Source: Eutypa lata (taxonomy: Eukaryota > Ascomycota > Sordariomycetes > Xylariales > Diatrypaceae). From it: DNA of 64,000 bases. Shown here in pieces: positions 38,182 through 50,208 of the stretch. Position numbers and translations under genes: made by a program. Position 1 is the stretch's first letter; the number at the start of each line of letters is the position of its first letter. The notes below the pieces were generated by a model that was given only the letters and a program-made list of their open reading frames with translations, did not search any database and was not told where the DNA came from. The stretch covers positions 62,001 through 126,000 of the forward strand of contig JAKULF010000006.1 of the NCBI GenBank assembly GCA_022661535.1, given 5' to 3'.

Positions 38182-39585
38182 AGGGATTAGGGGCTAGGAA
38201 AGGGGGTTGCAATTAATGCGTTACGTACGCGATGTGACTTAGACTAACTATATGCCTACGGTTTGGCTATTGAAGGGGACGGGGTGGTGGGGGTGGGGGC
38301 GGGGATAGGGATATGAATAGGGATGTATTGCCATCTTTTGTCAGGATGTGGAGGCTCACTTAGAGAGTGAATGATTCTTTCTCACCACACGCTTTCTTTC
38401 TTAAGGGAGTGGGATTTATCGGGATAGAAGAGCCGCCCCGGCGTTCCTTGGCCGGCGTACTTCGTAGAGGTTGGGGATGGGGAGCTGCGGGATGGAGTGT
38501 ACACGCCATTGTATAACTTTGTATATTTGTCTACGTAGAGTTCCATGCTACTAAGGAAACTTAGGGTCCAAGCCGCCTGTCACTGCTGTATCTCCGATTG
38601 TTCAAGAATTCTTAGTTCTACCTGCTGTACTAGGTACCTCATACTCATTTGGCGAGGGATTACTTCCAATGGAAGAGTGATTGTAAGGCACAGTGTGCTT
38701 GTTTCAGCGTGGGGGTATCGGTTAGTGGCAATGACTTCGCCTCAAAATCAAGATATTTATGATTAGGTCGTGCCAGGGAATAACACAACTTAGTCTTCTC
38801 GCCTATGCCCATATTAGGACATGTTGCTATGTTGCCGATTGTCGTCTGCTTGGCCGTCATCCTCCGAGGCGGCTCAAGCTTTTGCCGCAGTGTCTAACAT
38901 TACCCTATTTATATTTAATATATCTAACTCAAGTGTCATACCTACCTATCAACGTCTAGGTGAATTGACAATGTTCTTTACTTAGAATAGCATAAATTAG
39001 ATAGCCCTGTGACAATTTATGAGATTTGTTGTTATACGCGCATATTTGACCCTGTTGAGCTGCAAAGACAGGTCATAGAGCTGAATATTAACAATGATGT
39101 CCACATATCACTCAACGTCTCTATATCAATTGACTAGTTATTTACAGATTGCAAGGACATGAGTCTGAAAAAAAAGAGAGAACAAAAGACCCTACATATG
39201 TTCGGTTAACTAGACTGCCGGCTAGTAGACCAGGTAGGGGCCTGCTGTTGATATTGGATTGGGGCAAGCGGGAGAACCGTGCGGTGCAGGTTGACTGTGC
39301 GCAACTCAGCCTCAACGGAAGCGAAGCCATCGTTGCGGTTGATGAAACTCATATTTCCCCTTAGATAAGCGTTAGAACACAAGTACCTCATGTCATCATC
39401 CCCTAATAGCACCTTGTTGGCTCGGCTATGAGTCTACGTACATGAGATGCAAAGATTTAGGACGAGATCATTCGCTTAATATTCATTGACGGATAAAGAG
39501 CTAAGGGCCCCTCCAATAATTACAAGCGTACGCAGGAGTGACATACAGTTAATACATCAATGTATTAAACTACTAATACTCTTAT
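38182..39585. other. Intergenic region, start of gene-poor block
   Basis: The first 250 bases are probably vps10 3' untranslated sequence and include a G-rich tract (38278-38310). No gene is recognised in the rest. A GC-richer island near 39,200-39,360 is open on both strands but shows no family motif. Confidence 0.5.
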
Positions 39586-41084
39586 CTATTGTAGGTTAAA
39601 GAGGCAGAGCTGAGGTCGATGGTTCGATACGACTATGACCTTGTTATGCGGGCGAAGGCTGTTGAAAAGCTCAGGATCATGTGGGACCGCATCTGGAGTC
39701 TCTCCGAACGCATCTGGTGGGAACAGCCAGAACCCCACGGCCAAGGTCCGCTCCTCGGCGAGCACATCCGCCTCATGCTGGCTAATAAGATAGTGCTCAG
39801 AATCCGGCATTGGGTGCTTGGTGTGCCAGCTTTCCCGCGCTACGCCTTCCTCCCGTAGATACTTGAAGGCGGTGCTGCGGTCCTCTATCGTGTAGGTGAT
39901 CTCGTGCGACCACGATGCCGCAAAGAGAATTCGTCCGTCCACTAGACTAATGACCATGATGGGTCGCTATTAGTACCACTACTAGTATTACTATCACCAC
40001 GCAGAACTTCCAGCGCCTTCTCGATCAACTTCCAGGCGAGCAACATCTCACGCGGATAGCGGGAGTGGGCGACGTAGCGCAGGTCTTGACCAAGAAGGCC
40101 CGGATCCTCCCCGGCGAAGATGTTGAATTCCTACGATGACGAGAAGATCGGGATCGACTGGTTCAGGTAGTGGTACTTGAACTTGTCCCAGCTCCTCTCC
40201 CCGTATATCGTACGCGTCACGAACCCTTCCATAACGACGTACCAGAGGCGGCGGAGGCCACGCACTGCGACGTCTGTAGTCAGTAATCCTCCCTTAATGC
40301 TAGCGATGTATGGGAGTTACACGGGAGCAAAGAGCTCCCCAGGGCGTCGGCGTACTGAGCCTCGCCCTAGGGCCCAGAGAAGATAATCCGGAGGTGCCGT
40401 TCGATCACCACCTAGTAGATTCGCATATTGATGCGCCCTCACGGGTAGCACTACTCCGCACATGTAAGTACTTTTCGTGGTAGTTTTCTTCCCTTGTAGC
40501 TAGCCTAAGAGCAGGAAGTTACTGAAAGGGGTACGTTCAGGGGATCGTAAGCCTGCACATCCTGCAGGATGTGACCAAACGCGTTGAGCTTGTATAGATA
40601 GTCATATCGCGTGAAGTATAGGAAGTCAATCGTACTCCGGGTTGAAGTATAGGAGCGGCGGCTTAGTAAACGACCTCACGGCGCGGGGACGATCGGCAGA
40701 CACAAAGCTATCCATGCGGGGATGCCGGACCCTATAGAAGAGGAGGGCGGCGTGTCGCGCCTCACGGCTAACGCGAAGGGGTGAGCTATACTTAAGGCCC
40801 CCTGACACCTCGATGGCACGCGGATTCCAGCTCACCACATTACCTAGCTTGTTCTTGGTCACCTATGGTATTCCACCGCTTGTTCTTATGTAGTCAAAAG
40901 GACGTGATAAGTGTGATGAAGCGGTGGCGCCGCAGAGCGGGGAGCCAGATCTCCTGGCGTATCTCGGGCGGAAGCCTCGAAAACTGGCTAAAAGCTCGCT
41001 GTTGCAGCTCTTATTGGCATCGCCGGCTAGATGACAGCAGTGGTATTCGTCGTTGAAAAGACGAAGCGGACTTTCACTGTCCAT
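39586..41084 (-). pseudogene. Decayed 2EXR-domain protein gene
   Basis: Pieces of one protein occur in order but in different frames. From an ATG at 41084 (MDSESPLRLFND) the frame breaks near 41,000, where the 2EXR signature FSRLPPEIRQEIWLPALRRH appears in another frame (about 40,915-40,985). Next come NKLGNVVSWNPRAIEV and REARHAALLFYRVRHP (40,630-40,860). A break after FNPEYD leads to FLYFTRYDYLYKLNAFGHIL in a third frame. GLRRLWYVVMEGFVTRTIYG follows at about 40,150-40,265 with an in-frame TAG before EFNIFAGEDPGLLGQDLRYV. The C-terminal piece (39586-39957) is open and ends naturally. At least three frame changes and one nonsense codon make a working product unlikely. 2EXR proteins form large, variable families in this fungal class, with unknown function. 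Confidence 0.8.
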
Positions 41085-41925
41085 GTTCTGTACCTGTGGC
41101 ACAGGGCAAGACATATCTGTATGTAGTAAATGTGATACTAGGGAGTTACGAGTTGTGCAGTAGCATTCAGACAGCACTACCAGGGGCTTCGTCACAGCAA
41201 CTAGTTATGTAATAAGTCGGTCTCACGTAGTTATTTTAGGTATAGTTACTCTTTTATTTTACTCCTCTAACCAATGAAACTATTTATACAAATTTCTTAA
41301 GCTTACTGAGTTACTATGGTTTTTGTGAACTTCTTGTGTAAAAAGAATCCAACTTAGATATATACTGATACCTACTCATGTAGGTAGCATTCCGCCGTAT
41401 AAGTTGGTGCTAGTTAGGAGATATGGGGAATAAGTATATGCAATAAGAATATAGTAGTCTCTAGATCAGATCTACGATGAATCTAAGATGGGAACTAACT
41501 ACATGTATCACCTGAGCGGAATCTGCCAAATAATCTTATGATTATTGTATCATAGGTGTAACTAGTTAATTTAATCAAATATCTCAACAATGGTACTTCA
41601 TCAGGTCAAAGAGATTACATAACTTTTCAAAATACCAGCCTGTCAGCTCCATGATTTCTCAAATAGCGGCAACACTAACCCATATGATCGGTATGGGTAA
41701 GTGGGTAGGTGGGTTCCTCCAGGGCTGTTCAGGTGAAGCGTGGCAGTGTGTGCAGATGCACTAGTTGCCCACCAGTTCCTGATAGTTTGGGTAAACCCCT
41801 TACTAGTCGCACGCTGCTGAGTTAGCACGCAAATCCAGACGAACTGCTTTCTCTTTTTACACAGTTTGTAGTCAGGCAAGTCGGCTGTGAATATCTGCAT
41901 TTATAAACTTTTACTATAGACTACT
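41085..41925. other. Intergenic region
   Basis: AT-rich spacer between two pseudogenes. An open frame at 41643-41900 on the minus strand has no recognisable motif and is not called. Confidence 0.5.
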
Positions 41926-43010
41926 CTGCCTGAAGGACCAAGGCATTCCCATCGTGAGCAGGATGGGCCTCTAAGATATTATTAAGACCTATTGCATTGA
42001 AGAACCCGGATTCGAAATCGTAGGTGGGGATAGAAAGGCGGTAGCGCACATGGATGTCAATGATTCTGAAGGCGACGGGCGAGCCTCTCTCACCAAAAAG
42101 TACGAATTCATGCGTAGTGATCTCGTAAAAGTCCTACACTAGGCCAGTCTTGTTCGAAGAGTAAGACTCGAAGAGCTAGAAGGGGGATGACTGACGTACG
42201 AGTTCGAGAAGACCGCCACAGAATTCTCTTCGGTCAACGACACCGTGAATGTCACCTTCTCTGGCGGGCAGCAGAAGTAGTATGATCTCGTCATTGTTGC
42301 GAATGGGCTATGATCACCAACAAGACGCCGTGTTTTTTGGTCAGGAGGCGGATGAAGCCTTCAAGTCGAGCAGGGTGCACGCAGAGTACCACGACATTCC
42401 GCGGGTCGAGGCTGCAGGGACTCTTGCGAAAGCCTATATCACCCATCGCAATAGGGTCATTCTAGCAACGTCCAGTAGCCGGCCGGTGACGCAGGTGTAC
42501 CTCCTTGCCATGAATAAGAAGGACGCACAAGTGCTGAAGACATCCTACAAGGAGCCGGGAGAGGAGCGGAAGGAGACTTAGGCCGAGATATTCCGAGACG
42601 CCCGTTAGAATACAGACCGATTCCTAGACGGAATACGCAACGTGTGATGAATTTTGCACAAGTGAACTGGCGCAGATAAGGATGAAGCTGCACAGTGGCC
42701 GCCGAGTTGTGCTTCTGGGAGATGCAGGTTACAGTCCGAGCGCTCGCCTGTTGGCTCCTACGTCCTAGTTAGCAGGAGAACTAGCAAAACACGGAAGCGA
42801 CGTGGGTGCTGCGTCGAAGTCATACGGAGAAGTGATGCGAGCCCCGATTGATTCATACTTCCAGATGCTTGAAGAAGCAAGCGGGTTCCCTTACCGTCCT
42901 CTCGATTTGGAGTTTGGCTCCTGCGTAGTGGTGCACGGGCTCCTCCCAGCCTGAAGCTCGATGGAATGTTCCGGCGGATACTGCCCGAGAATAAGAGTTC
43001 ATCAGTCTGA
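41926..43010 (+). pseudogene. Decayed FAD-dependent monooxygenase gene
   Basis: Frame-broken remains of a flavin monooxygenase of the PF01494 type are read in order. They include KYEFMRSDLVKVLH, then EFSSVNDTVNVTFSGGQQK, a nonsense codon, YDLVIVANGL, a frame change to YHDIPRVEAAGTLAKAYITH and VTQVYLLAMNKKDAQVLK (42,249-42,581), and another frame with RRVVLLGDAGYSPSA, the conserved GD motif that contacts FAD ribityl phosphate. The C-terminal part is SYGEVMRAPIDSYFQMLEEA. The N-terminal GxGxxG dinucleotide fold is absent, so the gene is truncated at its 5' end as well as interrupted by several stops and shifts. Intact relatives hydroxylate small aromatic or polyketide-like substrates. The original substrate here cannot be told. 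Confidence 0.78.
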
Positions 43011-44463
43011 GAGTTCATGGCGTATTCCAGAATACTCCGAGCTTAATCTAGTGTCGTGATTTGGACCTGGACCTGGACCTGGACCATTACCTAGATCCGT
43101 TTCTTCGAGGTTCCCTTTGAAAAGGATATTGAGAATTAAATACTGTAACATCTGAATATCAACTTAGCTTGGGTAGCCTTGCTGAAGATATATTAATATT
43201 TGACCCAATTTCATTGACACATGGATAAGATTTGGCAACTCATCGTGAGACATCCCTCAGATTTCTCGACCACAACGCAATAACAAGTGGTATAACGTAA
43301 ATCTTTACGTCCGACAGCCTAATGTCCTCATTTTCCAACACTAAGGTATTCAGACGTTATGAGCGATATTACATACTTATCACTAGACCTAGAGTGCATA
43401 CAGTAGGTATATTTACGTAGTGTCGATCTACCTTGTCAATATTAAGATTGAACGCCCCATCGAACCTAACCCACGCCCACTCCCACGGGTCACGAAGAGA
43501 GCAGTGATGTGCAAGGCAACAACCAATCCAACAAAGTTCTGACCGGATGAGCCGTGAACTACCCCTATGATGGAATAGTCTAGCGTCATATAGTTAGTTA
43601 CGTGTATGTATACACTTACCCTAGCTCCGTAACTGGCGTTCAGGCATTCTGGCGTCCTGTGCGCCACTTCTCATAGGTTGTGGACCCCTTGACCCCCTTC
43701 GTAAACATTGTATGAACTTATGAAGAAGACGTGAGAGCTCAGGCGCGAGACAATTCAGGATATGATAGGCCAAATCATGTCAGGTCCGGCCAAGCCAAGC
43801 CAATGTTTGACAAGTTTTGACTTGACTGACCCCGGATCTGGATCTGCGTACCCTACCTAAGGTGACAAGAGTGACAGGGTGACTGGTGATAACTAACGAA
43901 TTATGTATGTTACTAATCACATAGCATGCATGCACATATAGTTATGTATATGGTTATGTACGTATGAGCAGATGGGCCAGGCCAGTGGGCGGCGCATGTT
44001 TCTATGATCTGTGTGTACGTATGTGCATTGACCGTAACAACTTGTTTTTGCTGCCCATCACCTTCGCATTCCTTCTTCTTTTATTTCTTCTGTGTCTAAT
44101 GTAGTCAAGCCAATCATCACCATCTACATCCAAAGACCGACGGATATACCATACTTGTTTTCCCTTTCCACTCCTTTATACCTACTATCTAGCTTTAATA
44201 TAATATCCCGCCCGCGACTCTAAACCCACTCATACCAACACACATACCATGCTCACACACGATCTATCCAGTCCTATCCGGGTGACCATTTGATTTTGTC
44301 CAAAGCCTTAACGTTCGAGTCCCTACTGCGTAATTCTCAAGCCACATAACCCAGTCCGAGCAACCTTGAAGGAAGGCTGGCCCTGTGCAATCGATTGGAA
44401 GTTCCTATAGTGGGAGGACTTGTGTTGGATCCAGATTCGATAGGTGGTGGGCGAGTAACAGGC
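43011..44463. other. Intergenic region
   Basis: No coding region is recognised. It contains a GGACCT tandem run at 43062-43085. The last 400 bases are CT-rich with frequent CACAT/CATAC words and probably include the promoter and leader of the mucin-like gene. Confidence 0.5.
43062..43085. repeat. GGACCT hexamer tandem repeat
   Basis: About four consecutive copies of GGACCT, the last imperfect. No coding frame spans it. Confidence 0.85.
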
Positions 44464-47163
44464 ATGCCTTTCGTCTCTGCTATCGAAGACCAACTGGACG
44501 GGGACTACCCGAACTTATACCCAACCCGTCCCAATGCCAATGCTCTCAGGAGCACCGCCGATTATCACCGAAGCCTTCTCGATCAACAGCACGACTCAGG
44601 TTCCAACGATTGGAAGAAACATGAATTAGCAGATACGCAACGCGACGGAGACACCCCCCCGAAATGTACGAGGGCTTCAAAATGGGACAAGACCCGGCAT
44701 GAACAGACGAATACTTCAAAATTTGGGCATCCGGGACTCACTCAACAAGATCTAGAAGAATTCGAGTCTCTTCCTCTCGCTATCCGACGTAAAGTAAGTC
44801 GATATTTTCTATTTATATCATTTGTTCCTAGGTAACCTCAAATGGTTATTCTATTGAATAGAATTCCCTCGATGCCCCTCCGACAATCGCTTCGATATGC
44901 CTAGTTGGCAGGAACGAGAAAAGGACCGACCAATCATTTCAATCTTGACGATCAATGCCACCTTATCAAAAGTTGGTATGAACAGAAAGTGATATGTCTC
45001 GAAGCTGTTCTAGTGAGCAAGCCGCCATGCAATGTGATTCGCGCCGGTAGGTGTTATAATTGCTTAGGTAGTCAGTCGGTCACCTTGAGCAATATGTATA
45101 ACACCGAAGCAGCCATCACTTCAGATCATGTTCCGTTTCTTCAAGAATATTGAGTCAATTCGGAGAGATACTTAGACAATGTCCAAGTGGGGTTTCAGAT
45201 ACCCTTGTCTCTACCTACATATTTCCCCAATGACAATAATTTCAAGAGCGCGTCTCGATGGAACTGTTCGAGAAAGAAAAAACTGATAATGCGGGTCGAT
45301 TCTTTGATGGACAGGCTATTCTACCAATCAGGTAATGCCAAGGTAGCACAAGACTGGGATTGGTCGGGCTTAATCGCTGGGTTGCATTGTTCATGCAGGG
45401 AAATTAACGCTTTTGGGACCAGATTCGTCTCCGCGTTGTCATTTCATGCCCGTTCCTGCAGAAAAGGCACACATTAGGTGGGAACACACCAACACACACT
45501 TGGGCTTTCCCGCCTATAAGGAATTGGTGTTATGTCCTTCTATTGGGTACATCTGTGCGAGTGCACAGACGAGATCGCCTCTCTCTCCTTACCAGCACCT
45601 GGCACACCTGCATTTACCGGATTACTTGTTAACACCCATTGGCGGTGCTTGCGGTGCTTGCGGTGCTTATCAACATAACATAATATCTAATATCTATCTA
45701 TACATATGACATACCAGCATACCAGCATACTAATACCCAGACTCTTTCCCTAGTATTTCTCCACCTTAGAACGTCTCCGACTTGCTCAAACATCTGTGCT
45801 CAATGCAAGTTCACACAAGCACACAAGGAGTAACAACGTCGGCTGCGATCTGAACACCTACCGAGGAGCTCGGTTTAATCAAGTAGCAGTGTCTGGGAGG
45901 AAGAGCCAACGACCAACTACATCCCCGACCCACCAGTCGCACCCTTTCCCACCTGACTCCTTATCCTTAGCAAAACTCCCTGCCAAGATTCGGGAAAAGC
46001 ATCTCACCAGGGAAGAGCAACTGCTCTTGGCAAAGCAACTTAGAGAGAGTGTAATCTTGGACGCCGCCGACGAAGCCATCTATAGGATAGGTCGTCGTCT
46101 AACCCACCAGCCCCTCTCTCCGATATCCCAAGAACCTAAAGCACAGGCCCCGGAGATGGATAAAGATATGCACGACGATCTTTACGACTGCTTTCGGTGG
46201 CTCGACGAAGATGAAGACCTTGACCTTAGCTTAGCAATAGACGACACCTCTCATGTCCCTTCGGGAGAGTTTTCGGTACCTAGGAAGGAGCGAAGGCCGT
46301 CTTTCCGACGTCGTCTATCCATTTCTAGGAATCACTTCGGAAGTCGTATATCCTACGACTCGAGTCGGCCGGTGACCAATGATGCTGTCTCCGTCCCGCC
46401 ATCACCTGCTCTATCAACCTTTAACTCGTTCCCGCAACATTCTCGGCGGAGATCTAGGGCGTTTTCACTTATCACGCCGAGGCATACCACCCATGACTCG
46501 GTTACTTCAATTGATCCTGCCGCAGCTCATTATCAGGACCCAGAGGCACGGTTGAAACTACGAGTCTACCTTTCTTCTCCGCAGAAATTTGACGAGGCAA
46601 TTGAATTCGGGTTTCCTTCCCATGATGCCTTCCCAGTAGACTCCGATCAAGAACCTCAACGGTCTGCCTACTACGGCCTACAGAGTCCCTCCGAGGGGTC
46701 GGAACACTTGAAAACGTTCCTCGCCGACGACCGATCGTCAATTTATAGTGAAGACATGTCGATGCCAGATCCAGAGTCCCCTAAGACACCCCATACATTC
46801 GACCAGCCGCCGCCAAGGTCTATCCCGCCCGCTAGCAGAGATAGCCAAACTAAGGTTTCGGAAGGCTATGCGCAGGTACCCGTCGCCTCAAGGGAAATGA
46901 CGCTACGCATGACGTTAACGAGACCTGACTTACGAGCCTGCGAGGAGCAAATTTATGGATGGTCCAGTAGCGCATATCAGCCTTCGTCCAAGCTTCCTCG
47001 GTCCTCGCCTTTCCGTGATGACCTGTCATCTACCACCTACGTGAAACCGAGGCCTAAGAGTAGCATGGATAGGATCTTTGCAGATATAGATCAAGATATC
47101 GATTCACAGGCCGCCCACAACAATGTGATGAAGCGCTTGTGGAAGCGGGTCAAGCGAGGCTAG
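44464..47163 (+). CDS. Mucin-like fungal protein, two exons with a 960-base intron
   Basis: Exon 1 (44464-44793) and exon 2 (45754-47163) join in phase 0 to give about 579 residues. The join is supported by motif. Exon 1 ends QDLEEFESLPLAIRRK and exon 2 begins YFSTLERLRLAQ, giving the continuous segment seen in fungal proteins commonly labelled mucin. Exon 2 has no in-frame ATG for its first 400 bases, so it cannot start alone. It carries LPAKIREKHLTREEQLLLAK and RESVILDAADEAIYRIGRR, then a Ser/Pro/Arg-rich tail ending MKRLWKRVKRG. No signal peptide is visible, so a secreted mucin role is doubtful and a cytosolic or regulatory protein is as likely. The first ATG is at 44464. An earlier 5' exon cannot be excluded. 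Confidence 0.75.
44794..45753 (+). other. Unusually long (960-base) intron with inserted sequence
   Basis: The interval starts with GTAAGT and ends with a clear branch site (CATACTAATAC) and CCCTAG. Other introns in this window are about 50-130 bases. Internally there are open stretches (44905-45153, 45187-45477), a nine-base tandem repeat (CGGTGCTTG, about three copies, 45643-45669) and an ACCAGCAT repeat just before the branch site. No transposon protein or terminal repeat was recognised. It may be an old insertion into a small ancestral intron. Confidence 0.65.
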
Positions 47164-48639
47164 CAGCGCTGTTCCCGGTATCCTACACATAACCTAGGGG
47201 CTTCACTGTCTCGCCACATCTGATTTCATAGTATAGAAACGCGTCATTTGCATCATCATTTCGATATCGCTCTTTGTTTATCATATACCCACCATTATAC
47301 GCGACCCGGCTAACTTCATGACCCCGGTTTGTACGACTCTTTGACGTCCCAGATACGAGGAAGGGGAAAACAACAGGATGGGGCGGCTATATATATTTGC
47401 TTTTAACCCGCCACAGTATCTTCTCTGCGTCGGGGCATTTGCGTGGAGTTATCAGGTGTCTTTACAAGCCAAAATCAACCATCACTTTCTAGGTGGAAAC
47501 GATGTATCAGATTCACACAATATTCGGCGTCATTTCTCTTTGCTAGCTAGCTATCTCTTTCTTGTGACAGACTAGGATGTTGTCCCGGTCAATGTTCTAT
47601 GTATGAGTTAGGAGATAATATTAAAACTTGCCGACGCTCCAATACCGGCAGAAAAGGAAATTGTCCCGTCAAGTAGAAAGCCTTTATTTTATCCGAGGTT
47701 GTTGTGCTTGGCGTCCAAAACGCCTAAAAGTGATTAATGAACTCAGATTCAGGAGACATGACTTGAGACATGAAGTCAATAGCCTTATTACACTTGCATC
47801 CATTACGGATAGTCCATCGTTTCCTTGATATACATAGTAAGATCTAGCTAGCCTGGGAACATAGTCTATTATTAGCTGACCAGGCCTACGATGAATACAA
47901 CATGTGCTTAGATTAGCCTGGACAAAACACCTCGCACCCAGTATCACCAAAGCCATACTAAGGTATGGGGGTGGTGATAGCAAAAGACCAGCTAATGCAA
48001 TGATGCTCATTTACACAGATGTAGAATTGTTGCCCATCAAACATCGTGACGCGTCCAGGCGTCCCTAGTCCATCTCTTACAGTAGATCCGCCTCTACTGA
48101 GACGTCACCTTAACTTGGAGATTTAGTGCCTGATAATGGATGTGATATATCGAGTATAATGCCCCTCAAGATCCATTTCCAAATCTCAGATGGTTATCTG
48201 AGACACCACTTGCTTAACTAATCCTAGATTAGCTCAACAAAGTGGGCTGATCTTTAAGTGTAATCACCATTTTACGGCTAGCCAAGTTGCTCTGCCCTAG
48301 CTACTTATCTGATAATATCGAAGTGGCATAGTTACATCCATCCCCCTTCATATAGGTATCAAGGTCACAAGATCAGTTTCATCATTCCCAGCGGCTCTTC
48401 TAATCATCAGATCCGATAGTGTTAGGATCCTTCGAGACCTAACGTTATTGCTTGCCCTGGCCTATCTACCCACCCATAGGGAACTTTCATCTCCCACCCC
48501 CCTTCCCGTTCCCTTACCTACAGCTGCACCGCTCTATCATCCTCCTTGAGCAACTCAAGGCCCTCTTCTTCTTCCCGAGGTGTCTGTCCCCCCTTTCCCT
48601 TCCAGAATAAAGCTGTCATAGCATTCGCTCAATCCCACA
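47164..48639. other. Intergenic region
   Basis: No gene is recognised. Open frames around 47,630-48,010 overlap on both strands and show no motif. The region is rich in CTAG and TAGC words. Confidence 0.5.
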
Positions 48640-49590
48640 AGCTCGAACACCAAGACTGCGACGGCATACCAGAACGGACGCCAGGTAGCGGCCGATGACG
48701 CCCAGGGCGTCCCGGGACCCGATGGACAGCAGGCTCAACAGCAGAAGCGGCCCGCAGAGGATGTGGATGACGGTCAACGTTGACAGGAGCCATGCCAGCG
48801 CGACGTAGAGCCTGCGCTCGTCGAAGATGTGGACCCGGATTTTGCCTTGTATCCGGGCCTGCGCCGGGAATCCACTCCCATTTCCCGAAGACGGACGCGT
48901 AGACGCCGAGGCATTATGACAACATCTAGAGTCGGTGCTTTTCGTTTGTAAATCTTATAAGCGGCGTATGGGAGTTTATCGGAGCCTCCTTTGCTCCCGA
49001 ACATGCTACCCCTTTCTAGTAACTTTGAGCAACGCACAAAATAAATAAAAGGTGCTTACTTACGAAAATTGCTTACCCGCGCGGAATCATTGTGATCGCC
49101 GTATTATAGTAGCTCTATTATTACCGTTGTCGTTATTTTATTATTACTATTATCATCATCACCACTACTCCCGCCATAGTATGCCGCGACGTGCATCGGG
49201 ATGCTAGCGGAGCTCCAGACGAGAGGGGCGTAGTCTAGGTCAGATCGGGTCGGTCCACCACGAGAAACGCGGTGGCTAGGCCGAGCTGGCGCGGCCAACA
49301 TTCACCGCGGCGGAGGCGGCGAGCAGGTATGGCGCTGCGGCGATGCCTCATCGAGCCACGCGCGATGATAGCCGGCGCGGGGGCAGCAGTGCGCGGTTGC
49401 CGCTGCGAATGAGGGGGTCGAGCGGATCCCGGTTCTCAAGCGCTCGGACTGCCGGCTACTGGGAAGAAGGCGAGGAGTCTGCGTCGGCCTACGATTGTGA
49501 GGATGGCGAGCTCGTCCATAGCTACGTCGAGGGAGACAAGGATTGTTGGTGTCACGCCTAGGAGGACCTGCGTGCCCCGAGACAGGCAGG
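48640..49590 (-). pseudogene. Remnant of a multi-pass membrane protein gene
   Basis: On the minus strand, 49,430-49,580 reads TQVLLGVTPTILVSLDVAMD and then GRRRLLAFFPVAGSPSA before a stop. Further pieces in shifted frames follow (QLGLATAFLVVDR, and DYAPLVWSSASIPMHVAAYYGG at 49,165-49,230). After a 250-base AT-rich interruption come RIQGKIRVHIFDERRLYVAL and hydrophobic spans (WLLSTLTVIHILCGPLLLLSLL) at 48,670-48,860. The order and hydrophobicity suggest one decayed plasma-membrane protein of a fungal family that I cannot name with confidence. Multiple stops and frame shifts rule out a complete product. Confidence 0.5.
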
Positions 49591-49595
49591 GCGGA

Positions 49596-49648
49596 TAGGT
49601 TAGTAAATAGGTAAGTAGGTAAGTAGGTAGGCAAGCAAGCAAGCAACT
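49596..49648. repeat. AGGTA/AAGT and GCAA tandem tract
   Basis: Consecutive TAGG, TAAG and CAAG four-base units run through this interval. It is of the same kind as the other microsatellites of the window. Confidence 0.75.
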
Positions 49649-50208
49649 AAGTGAAACCAATTTTAACCATAGGACTTTATAATCACTGTAGTTGGACCTT
49701 TTACGACGTTATTCAATCATACGCTATTATTGTGAAACTGCCTACAACTATGGCATATAAACACGGCTTCCAGGGGTAATCTGACCTTGTACGAGATGGA
49801 AACCCGGTCATTCGTGGGCGCCTAATGACCTTTGTGCATTGGGTTTCCTGGTTAGATTGCAAGAAGTTATATTTTGAAAACGTGCTATTTCATACTATGC
49901 GTGAGAAGTCTTCCCCCCAAAAATGCAATGTCACGAACTCCCTCCATCCTATGTTGTATGTACCCATGACCAACCAAACCACATAAGCCCAAGTCTACTA
50001 ACCTACTTCTTACGACCAAAATAGGGGGTTTCCCCTTTCCGTGTCTCCTCAACTTAACCAGCGGCTCTTAGAATGCAGGTGCAGAGTATGCGCGATCACT
50101 CCACGGGTAGTATGGAATATTCCTGTCAAATATCAGTTTTCTTGTAGCGTCCTAGCTTCTATAGCATCCCCGACGATGTTCAAGGTCTCGATATACTTAC
50201 TTCTTCTT
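49649..50208. other. Spacer downstream of the aminomutase gene
   Basis: No gene is recognised. It probably includes the 3' untranslated region of the lysine 2,3-aminomutase gene, which ends at 50209 on the minus strand. Confidence 0.5.
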
